Shown: positions 10,673 to 22,600 of the stretch, piece after piece
How the letters are laid out: each line of letters starts with the position of its first letter
How positions within the stretch are numbered: the stretch's first letter is position 1
Program-made: the position numbers and the translations under genes
DNA from: Mactromeris polynyma
Lineage: Eukaryota; Mollusca; Bivalvia; Venerida; Mactridae
Length of the DNA: 64,000 bases
Direction of reading: 5' to 3'
Assembly (NCBI GenBank): GCA_032209605.1
Contig: JASFXZ010000012.1
Span: 6,820,001-6,884,000 of the forward strand
Notes under the pieces: model-generated
What the model was told of the DNA's origin: nothing
The model's database searches: none
What the model saw: only the letters and a program-made list of their open reading frames with translations

Positions 10673-13600
10673 GTAATTACAATATGTAGTATTTCCAGGT
10701 TTTCATACTGCTTATTACAATATGCAGTATTTCCAGGTTTTCATACTGCTTATTACAATATGTAGTATTTCCAGGTTTTCATACTGCTTATTACAATATG
10801 TAGTATTTCCAGGTTTTCATACTGCTTATTACAATATGTAGTATTTCCAGGTTTTCATACTGCTTATTACAATATGTAGTATTTCCAGGTTTTCATACTG
10901 CTTATTACAATATGTAGTATTTCCAGGTTTTCATACTGCTTATTACAATATGTAGTATTTCCAGGTTTTCATACTGCTTATTACAATATGTAGTATTTCC
11001 AGGTTTTCATACTGCTTATTACAATATGCAGTATTTCCAGGTTTTCATACTGCTTATTACAATATGTAGTATTTCCAGGTTTTCATACTGCTTATTACAA
11101 TATGTAGTATTTCCAGGTTTTCATACTGCTTATTACAATATGTAGTATTTCCAGGTTTTCATACTGCTTATTACAATATGCAGTATTTCCGGGGTTTTAC
11201 AAACAATTCCACCACAGCTGCTATAGAATATTATAATTAATCCTTATAAATACACAATAATTTACGATTTATTGAATGATTGAAACTATCCAAATTTAAA
11301 CGAATATTATTGTTTACCTGCTTTGAAAAAAAATCGAATGCTCCACACAGAATAAAGATAGAATATTTTTTATAATTGTTTTTGTTCGTTTGTTTTATAG
11401 CACTAGTGGGTCATTCAATTCGCAAATCATTTTGAAAATTTGATGGAAATGAAATTATATGCTTAGAAGTTTAATTACTGATTTTTTTGTTTTCATTCAG
11501 ACTATATTTTGTATTGCATAAATATGTGTATTTAGTTTCACATTATATCCCTACTACATGTAATCTGTCAGACATTATGTTTTATATTGCATGTTTTGTG
11601 AATCATATTAATTACTGATTGTATTCTAGATTCACAGTATCTTACACAATGTGACGGCATTCCTAGACCAACACATAAACAGTCTGTAATGAAATCCCCC
11701 ACGCGGACCAAATCTCACCCAAGTTGCAGTGGTAAGTATTGCTCACCAGTCAACATTATATTGTCACTAGCATGGAATTTGCAAATTGCATGTACTGATA
11801 ATTAGTAGTTGTAAGTATGGAGTCAAAAACTCGGTCAGTATTAAGTATTTGTTAAATTTCCAGGTTTATCTCAATCCAAGTGTTGATTTGTCATTAAATG
11901 CTTTACCATGTAATATATCAGTTGAAGGAACTGCTTCGAGCCATACATGTTAGAACCGTACATTTATTATGCCCCCTGCCATTCTTCTAAAGGGCTTAAA
12001 GTGATACCCCTGTCTGTCTGTTCGTATAAAATTTAAAAAATTTGGTTTCCAATCACCAACTCATGCGAGGATGATTGGATTCAATTCATATTGGACATAT
12101 AAGCACCTAGTTAAGGATAAATGTTGTTGCCAAGTTCTGTGTAATAAAACCTGAATTATTATGCCCCCACTCTGAAAGGGGGGGGCATATAGATTTGCCC
12201 CCTTCCGTCCGTCACAAAATCTTGTGTCACTCATATCTCCAAAAGTATATGAGCCAGAGTCATACAACTTTACAGGAATGTTCACCAGCATGTGAAGTTG
12301 TGCATCCGGAGTTTCATGTATGGTTACGCCCAGTAAGTGCAAAGTTATAGCCCTTGACTTAAGTTAAAATATAGCCTACAGACTATGCAATCTTGTGTCG
12401 CGCATATCTCCAAAAGAAATTGAGTCAGAGTCATAAAACTTTACAGGAATGTTCACCAACCTGTATAGTTGTGCACCTGGGGCTTCATGTTTGGGTATGC
12501 CCAGTTAGTGCAAAGTTATGGCCCTTGATTTATCACCTTAATCAGTAAAGTTGTTCACTTGATAGTTTTGATAACCATTCACAAACTATGAGCAGAATAA
12601 TAGCATTTGCTTTTGTGACAAAGGCGCAAGTGTGGGGCATCTGTGTCCTATGGACACATTTCTAGTTTCAACTGATTTGGATCTCAGTATTATGTATTTC
12701 TTGAACTGTAGGTCTTATCTTTGACCTCACACAATGTAAATATTTTAAAAGATTGTCTTTTTTGAAATAATAGCTGTATTGTTCAATCTTAGATGAATCT
12801 GTGACGTCCAAGACAAAAGAGCATTCGTCTGATGGTGCCGATCCAGTATCCAGTTGTCTAGATATCAATGGTATGTACAGATATATAGGTAGGATGAACT
12901 GTTTTGTCTTGCTTGTTAAATTCATTGCTCTACAGATTTGGCAGTGAAAATAAATATTTGGCTTTTTTACAACTAAAATAAAAACTTCTTATTATAACAG
13001 TATATAACTGAAAAATTATTATTATTAAGGAAATATGCAATCCTTTGATAATAGCCTGAGTTTATTTTACTGATGAAGATAATGCATGATTTATATATAC
13101 AGAGTTGTCTGATCTTGAGGTCCAGAGAAAACGTGTTTGTCTTGTGAAATTGTATGCTTGGATAAAAGATGAAATGACGAAGACTGCAGCTGGGACGATC
13201 GCCAATTATCTTTTCGAGAGCGAGTGTAAACTTCTTTCGGCTGCTGCACACGAGAGTATACATCGTTGTAAAAGAAGACGAGAAGCTGTTGAGCGGCTTT
13301 TGAAGAAGGTATTGTTGCTAGGAGAGTGCTTGCACAACTTACCTGTGTGTTTTATGTGTTAAAGGAATAGTACAAGTCATTGATTTCTGTCGTACAGAGT
13401 TAAACAAGCCTGATTATGACTTACAATTCATGGCACCATTCTAAAAACCCTTCAATGCAAAATTACAACTTTTCAGGAGGTAAAAATCAAATTGAAAAAT
13501 TAGTTCCAGCTTTTTGGAATTCTCTCTTCTGGTAAATTTAAAGGAGTTCCGTAATTTTCTATTTTCAAGTAACTTTCCTTGTTTTGGTAGTATGTTTGTG

Positions 13601-16600
13601 AACCATCAATCTAAAATCTGTATTAATCATAAAATAACTAAACATTAGTGTCTGGATCTTTGAACTGATGACAATTTTAAAAACTGGCCACTTTGAAATG
13701 TCTGAATCTGCATGTTAGGCTTTTTAGCACAAAAATGATCTCGTCCAATCAGAAGTAGGTACTTTGTCACCTGACCATTTTTCAGACAATAGAGCTGTGA
13801 GTTAAATGTTTATTACAATGTCAAAATAAAAATGTAGTTGTAGATAATAATCTGATGTTTAGTTAAAATGACCATGTAATTGTAAGGTGAAGTTTCTTGA
13901 TCGGAATCCTCATATTTATGTTGATAACATTTTGAGGGGTTTGACTCAAAACTACTGTTACTCTGTTGTGTGAAGAAACATATTCCATGATTTGCACCAA
14001 ACCCCACATTATATTTATCTTGACATCTTAATGAACAATTATTTAAATTGCAAGTATTTAATATTTAAAGCCACATTTCTATAAATACAGTCCAGTTCAA
14101 ACTTGTAAAATAAGACATCACCACCAAATACATAGTTCTAACATATCAAACATTTGGTAACATATATAAGTATGATTGTTTTATGTCAGGTATTGATGGG
14201 TCCAGCCAGTATCTATGATGTATTCATTTATGCACTAAAACGCCAGGAGGATACATATATTGCTGACAGACTTGCTGCCGAAAATGTATCAGATAAAGAC
14301 ATTGCTGGTTTGTAATTTTTTTTTAAAATAATTCAATGACTGACCAGTTACCAATTTCCAGCTTGAATTACACCTAAGGTATATTTGACATTAGTTTGAA
14401 TAATGTATGTTATAATAAGTAATGCAGTTTTAATTTGCATATTTGCAGTTTCTAAGTTTGTCATAGTGTGTATATTCAGTAAGACTGACTCTTTGATGCA
14501 CAATTGATGAATGTTTAGCAAGTTGTTATGCCCCCACTCTGAAAGGAGGGTGGCATAAATATTTGCCCTTGTCTTTCCATCCGTCTGTCTGTCCGTCTTT
14601 TGGTCCGTTACAAAATCTTGTGTCACTCGTATCTCCAAAAGTATATGAGTCATTAAACTTTACAGAAATGTTAACAGCATGTGAAGTTGTGCACCTGGGG
14701 TTTCATGTTTGGCTGTGCCCAGTTAGTGCAAAGTTATGGCCCTTGACTTAGTTAAAATATAGCCTACAGAGTATGCAATCTTGTGTCACTCTTATCTCCA
14801 ATAGTATATGGGCCAGTCATTAAACTTTACAGGAATGTTCACCAGCATGTGAAGTTGTGCACCTGGGGTTTCATGTTTGGCTGTGCCCAGTAAGTGCAAA
14901 GTTATGGTCCTTGTCTTAGTTAAGATATAGCCTACAGAGTATGCAATATTGTGTCACTCATATCTCCAAAAGTATATGAGCCAGAGCCATTAAACTTTAC
15001 AGAAATGTTCACCAGCATGTGTAGTTGTCCACCTAGGGTTTCATGTTTGGCTGTACCCAGTAAGTGCTAAGTTATGGTCCTTGACTTAGTTAAAATATAG
15101 TCTACATGTAGAGTATGCAATCTTGTGTTGCACATATCTCCGAAAGTATTTGAGCCAAAGTCAAGACTGTACTGGAATGTTCACAAGCATGTGTTATATT
15201 GCACCTGGGGATTCATAATTCGGTGAGCCTAGTAAGTGCAAAGTTATAGCCCTTGACTTATTGAAAATATAGCATACAGAGCGTGCAATTTTGTGTCGCG
15301 CATATTTTCAACAGTATATCAGGTACACTCGCCAAACTGTACAGGAATGTTCACCAGCCTGTATAGTTGTGCACCTGGGGTTTCATGTTTGGCTGTGTCC
15401 AGTAAGTACAAAGTTATGGCCCTTGACTTAGTTAAAATATAGCCTACTGAGTATGCAATCTTGTGTCGTGCATATCTCCAAAAGAATTTGAGTCAGAGTC
15501 ATAAGACTTTACAGGAATGTTCACCAGCCTGTATAGTTGTGCACCTGGGGTTTCATGTTTGGCTGTGTCCAGTAAGTATGGTCTTTGACTTATCACCATA
15601 ATCAGTACAGTTGTTCAATTGTTAATTTGGATACCCATTCACAAACTATGAGCATAATAGCATTTGCTTTTGTGACAAAGGCTGCAAGTGGGGGCATCTG
15701 TGTCCTATGGACACATTTCTAGTCTTTTGTATGAAGCAGTGGACACAAAGTAGTGGTCTCGGTAAAGTACAAATATATACAGCAATGATAGTACGTTCTG
15801 TCATAAATATTTTCTCTTTGTCCTGCAGTTTTTGTTGAGTTAGAGCAATCGTCTTTGGGGAAATGCCAACGCCCAGATCATCATTCACCTCGTCTCACAT
15901 TCTCAACAAGTGATCAACACACATTACGTTATCATCTGTATGATAAAGACATAATAGAACAAGTGAATGACCACTTTCTGTCTTTGCTGATCTTCAGTGT
16001 TCGGGAACATACAAATGTAGTTAATTGTACATTAGAAAAAGAAAAGAAAGCAAAAGCTCTGATTACAACAATGTGTAAATGTGCTGACGATATATACAAA
16101 GATTTCTGTGAGATTTTAGTATCAATTGAGGAACCTCATGTTGTGCAGAAACTGGAGAAGAAAGTTTGTGACTCAATGAAAATTAAACAGAGAAAGAAAC
16201 GAAAGTCAGCTACTGCTGGCAATGAAGGTTTGTATATACATCAGCTTGATTTGTATTCATTGTGTTCTAATTGTGTCTATAACATTATCACTCTTTTCTA
16301 TGAAAGTCAAAGGTTTGAAAAAATACAGAAAAGGGTATTGCTTTTAAGCATATAAACTGCAATGGAATATAAAACCTTAAACCTGAGAATGTGTTTTTTC
16401 TTTCATCCAATCACATGTTACATTATGTGTACAAATCTCATAAATTCTGAATGTTTTTGAAATTTCTAGATTAAATTCCCAAGAATTATTAGTCAAATTC
16501 CCAAGAAGTATTAGTCTAGCTCTTCAAGGGTTAGCACACTACAATACAACTCCGGCATGGATTGGGTATGTAACCTCATTATGTTAAACCATTATGATCA

Positions 16601-19600
16601 TTCTTTGCCATACATAGACATAGGGTTACCGTGGCTAGCTTAGCTTTAGTTCAATAAATGGTATCTTAGATCAAAAGCAATTTGTGTAATTTCAGACACA
16701 GAGGAATCAGAGTCACCATCCATGAAACGTCCGTGTATGTCTTCTACAGTGGAATATAATCTTGTCTCATCACTACGTAATTCCCCGTCCTATCTTCAAC
16801 AGGCAGTTAATAGTATCGGTAGGTATATATATACTACTTGTTTATTGAATGTTCGAGTCTGTTTAAAGTATACCTAATATTTCCTTATAAACGCCCCTCC
16901 CCTATTTAAAGCACCCCCCCCCCCTTTTAAAGAAATTAACAAAAAATTATTACTTTAATTCGTCATTCAATCCAATGTATCGAAGAAACAAACTGAATGT
17001 TCACACAATAAAAGTATTAACTAATAACTATAGAAAGTTAAACTTTTAGCACTTGAACTGTAAAACAGTCAACTATTGGTAATTAAAATTAAAAACTCTG
17101 TGAACTGAGGCAAATGACAAAAGTCACGTAGGCACATGCAAGACATGCAGTACTGCTATATGTGATTATGTGATGTTATACTGTGCTATATATGATGTAA
17201 TACTGTCGGGCAGATCAAAGGGGTTAGTTTGGAAGATATTTTAGGCTAGCAAGTGGAAGTTTCGACACTTTAGGTTTAGATCAGAGATTGGAGAGTGGCT
17301 ATCCAATACCTTACTTGTTGTAAAAGATGCATAGGAGACTTAACCTTTATTTAACACCCGCGCCCTACCTTCTAAAAATGTAACGCCCCCCCCTCCCAGG
17401 GGCGTTTACGAAATTTGTTCCATTACTTGATTCATGTTATTTAGGTCAATCTACACGACTTTTGTATTTATATTGCAGGATTTGATCTTGAAGTTGTCAA
17501 TAAAGGCTCCATTGTCATTCAAGTAGCAGCTAAGAACCAGGATTCTTGGCTTCAGTTAAAAGAAAATTGTAGAACAGGAAAAATCAAGGACTTTATACCA
17601 GCTGTGTATAGAAATGAGGACATGAAGGAAGTAATGGAAGAAGGAGAATATAGAATCAAGTTTACCATTTATACCCTACCTTCTTCCCCGGAATCTGAAA
17701 GTAATTATACTAGTTAATATATCTTGTACAGTTGAACCCCGTTATGTCGACATCGGTTATATCGACATTCCGGTTTAGTCGACATATTTGTAAAGTCCCG
17801 ATTTCTGTCGCTATATATTGTATATGGAAAATGATTTATATGTCCACATTTCTATGTCGACAATTTCGGCTATGTCGACGTGATTTCTCTGGCCCAAAGA
17901 GTGTTTTCACACCTTAATGTACTTGTTTGTGTCGACATCCTCTCGACATGATTGAAATTGAAAAGGTGTCAATTGACCGTGAAGAGATAAACAATTTTAT
18001 CTCGACCTATTGTTTGTGTCACAATTAATTCGTTCACAGTTTGTAAAACTGATCTTTAAATTAACATCGTAGTTTGCAGTATGATTGATAAGTGTCGCAA
18101 CGAATATTTACCAGTTTCAGTAAAACTGATAAATTCAGCCCGAAAAACAACATAAAAATCGAACATACACATATATATTATGTCTGTGATATTATTTATT
18201 TAAAGTATACCAAATATCACGATTCAATTAGTTTTACAGCACCTGCAGCAAAACACACGAGTGGTAAGTTTTACAACACCACCATAGCAAAAATACGTAT
18301 ATACAAGACAAGTAAGTTTGCCAGTACAGGAATCGGATGTGTCGACATTCGGATATGTAGACATATTTTATCAGGTCCCTGTAATGTCGACATAACGGGT
18401 TTCGACTGTATATCTAGTTTGAGTAGGTTTCGAACCTTAGCAATATTTTCTGTTTTAATAGCTTCTGTACAGTGGTGACATAATTTTTCTGATAAGTTGT
18501 TAAATGTGTTTGAATGGCAGGCTTATAATTAATAAAAGGGGCCTCTGTGGTGGAATGGTTATGATAGCTCACTTCACATCACTTGATCTTGACTACTTCG
18601 GGTTTGAATCCCACGCAGGATATAAAATGTGTAAGTGAAGAAGCCATCCAGCAAAGTGACATATTTCATAATAATTGAGTAGCTACTAGAGTTTGTCTCT
18701 GACATGTAAAACATAATAAAGAATTGGGTCTGTGTACAGACTTACTCGAAGTTCGTGGTCCAAATTATAAAGTCACGTGCATAAGTGGTATTAAGTATTG
18801 GAAGAAATAATATGATGATATACACAACTCATTTCTATTTAATTTAGGTGATAAAGCCATGTTCCATTTGGAGACTATACAGGATGACTTGGAAGGTAAG
18901 GCATTGTATGATCTTAGTTGAAGTTCTGTATCCTTGTAGCTTCTTTGTATTGTTAACCTCATTTAAAACATGGTATCACATGACAAGATCATTTCCCCAT
19001 TTTTGTATTCGCTGCTTTAGCAACGATGCATGGTAACAAGAATTTGGATTCTGGGTCTCTTACTTGTTGCAAACCTTGCTACATAAGATAGTTCCCTTTA
19101 TCAATGATTCTTAGCATATGAATACTCATTTCGATTAAAAGTTAGTCTCGTTCATTTTTATGCTCTAAAGACAAATGATTGAATCCGTAAATAACGGGTC
19201 ACTAATCAAAGAAATTATATTCATGTTCGTTATTTTTATCATTAAAACTCAGCAGATGGTATGACACACAGCTACTGATTATACAGACGGACCATGATAG
19301 TATGACACACAGCTACTGATTATACAGACGGACCATGATAGTATGAAGCACAGCTACTGATTATACAGACAGACCGTGATAGTATGACACACAGCTACTG
19401 ATTATACAGACGGACCGTGATAGTATGACACACAGCTACTGATTATACAGACGGACCGTGATAGTATGACACACAGCTACTGATTATACAGACGGACCGT
19501 GATAGTATGACACACAGCTACTGATTATACAGACAGACCGTGATAGTATGACACACAGCTACTGATTATACAGACGGACCGTGATAGTATGACACACAGC

Positions 19601-22600
19601 TACTGATTATACAGACGGACCGTGATAGTATGACACACAGCTACTGATTATACAGACGGACCGTGATAGTATGACACACAACTACTGATTATACAGACGG
19701 ACCGTGATAGTATGACACACAGCTACTGATTATACAGACGGACCATGATAGTATGACACACAGCTACTGATTATACAGACGGACCATGATAGTATGAAGC
19801 ACAGCTACTGATTATACAGACAGACCATGATAGTATGAAGCACAGCTACTGATTATACAGACGGACCATGATAGTATGAAGCACAGCTACTGATTATACA
19901 GACTGACCATGATAGCATGACGCACAGCTACTGATTATACCGACGGACCGTGATAGTATGACGCACAGCTATCGATTATACAAATGGACCATGATAGTAT
20001 GACACACAGCTACCAATTATAGATAGACGGACCATGATAGTATGACGCACAGCTACTGATTATACAGACGGACCGTGATAGTATGACACACAGCTACTGA
20101 TTATACAGACGGACCGTGATAGTATGACACACAGCTACTGATTATACAGACGGACCATGATAGTATGAAGCACAGCTACTGATTATACAGACAGACCATG
20201 ATAGTATGAAGCACAGCTACTGATTATACAGACGGACCATGATAGTATGAAGCACAGCTACTGATTATACAGACTGACCATGATAGTATGACGCACAGCT
20301 ACTGATTATACCGACGGACCGTGATAGTATGACGCACAGCTATCGATTATACAAATGGACCATGATAGTACGACACACAGCTACCAATTATAGATAGACG
20401 GACCATGATAGTATGACGCACAGCTATCGATTATACAAATGGACCATGATAGTATGACACACAGCTACCAATTATAGACAGACGGACCATGATAGTATGA
20501 CACACACAGTGACTGATACAATCTGACTATGATAGTATGACACACAGCTACTGATACAGCTTGACTGCATTAGTATGACACACAGTTAATGATACAGATT
20601 GACTACGATAGTATGACACACAGCTACTGATACAGCTTGACTGCATTAGTATGTCACACAGCTACTGATACAGCTTGACTGCATTAGTATGACACACAGT
20701 TAAGGATACAGATTGACTACGATAGTATGACTCACAGATAGTGGTTCAGATTTACTAGACTATTAGCTCCTATATTTCTTTGTGTATGTTTATGATAACA
20801 AGATACTATTCAAGTGATTAATCCATATCTTTAACTTCACAATATTGTATTATATTGCCGTCATTTGGAATGCACTGACCACTGGAGCACTGTTTAACAA
20901 GTGGCCTACTACAAAATGACATTACACTATTTTGGCTCATTCCCCTGTATTTTCCCACCATCAAATTGATATTTGTAAGTGTGTTTGGATTATTCATCAA
21001 CAGCAAAAAATCATTGATATATTGTATCAGTGACAGCCTTTACTGAAGTCACTTATGCTACAGTCTATATTTCACCGTTCTGATGTATTCTCCTCAGTTA
21101 TTTCCCTTAATTCAAGAATTAAAAATGAGAATTTGGAAAGGAGGCAGTCATTTAGTCAAGTTTATCCTTGAAAGTTAAAAGTGAATTTTTAACTTGATAT
21201 GTGAACAATAAGAAGCTTCCCAATCAAGTTGAAAAAAGACAACATCAGAACTTTTCTTAAAGCTTGACTTATTGTCATGTGTGTATGGTATTTCAGGAAA
21301 ACAGTTATCTAAAGTATCAACAGATCACCACAGTGACCTGTTGGAAGAAAATTCTGATCTGTTGTGTGAGGAACTAGAAATTACGAAAGATCTTCTCGCT
21401 TTATTGAAAGACAAAGGACTTGTGCCAAATAATATCAAGCAAGAACTTGATAAAGTTGGATCCAGAGCAAAGAAAATCAAGTTTCTCTTAAAGAAACTTG
21501 GGTCCCATGGAAATAAAGGGTAAGTGGACCTTAATAGTGGATCTAAAATGATCAAATCAGACATCTTTTTATAAAATTATTTGAGACTGTACATTTGATT
21601 TACAATATAATAGCATCTGCATATACTTGTCATGATGTAAACTGTATTGCCGTCTAGGATTTCTTAACCCTAAACACTTCATGCTCTTGGGTGGATTTTC
21701 TATGAATGATGATTTTCCGTAAAGACAGCTTTCAGACTAAGTAGATTTCAGCACTTTGGGCAGACTCCCACCCGAAACATTCACCATGCTCCGAACAATG
21801 CTATTGTGCATGTATCTCATATAAAGGTACAGTCCAACCTCTCTAGAGAAAACACCATTGGGATGGAGGGAAATTGTTTGTTGTAGAGAGGTTGTTGTTC
21901 TAGGGAGGTTCAACTAAGCTGAAGTGTTGCGGTTGCTGGTTCGAAGAGTAATCATGGGTGTTCTGCTTTGCAACCTGATTGGGTGTCTAGATATAGTCTG
22001 CTTTCAATTAAACTTTATGATTTGATTATCTCTTTTGTTTTTAAAAGTCTTTATTTGATAAAATTTGAAATTCCCAAATGAAATAAAATTAATATGAATT
22101 GTTATGTTCAAGTTTTACATGTCAGAGATAATCATATCCTAAATACTAATTGAGAGCAGTACTGAAGTAACTTTCACCATGAAGAACAATGTCATGCGAC
22201 TTTTCACATTTCATTACAATTACACAAACAACAGTTTGACAAGTAATTTCAGCGAACCAGTCGGAAATGAACTAAAAAATACCCCATAATTAAAATTCAC
22301 GATGTTTACTTTGAAAAACCTTGTTGTTCTTGGGAGGTTTTCAAGTGCCGTCGGAAGACAAATTAGTGTCTTTGTGTGTTGTAGAGAGGTGTCGTTCGTA
22401 AGAGGTGAAATTGCGTTGAAATCCAACGGGGGGGAATAAAAATGCCATTGTAAAGAGGTTGTCGTTCGTGGGAGTTGACGTTTTGGGAGGTTAGACTGTA
22501 TTTATAAACACCGAAATTGGCATTTTACATTTCAACAGGATTACATTTATTTTTCTGTTCACTATTTAAATTTAATTCTAGGTTTGAAGTAATAAAAGAT

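Noticed and set aside
10674..11192. CRISPR array (regular repeats)
   Set aside because: Units are contiguous direct repeats without unique spacers; the same applies to the arrays at 19259, 31515, 38061, 40107, 41609, 61218 and 63491. The sequence is a eukaryotic genome.
14563..14751. Small ORF in the TATGCCCCC element
   Set aside because: It lies wholly in a dispersed non-coding repeat whose other copy does not keep the frame.
15855..16355. Single-exon 166-residue gene
   Set aside because: It is CARD-gene exon 6 plus run-on into its intron; splice donor at 16228 ends the coding part.
18539..18620. tRNA gene
   Set aside because: A and B boxes are present but the flanks do not form an acceptor stem or anticodon arm; it is a SINE head. 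The same applies to 7505 and 30216.
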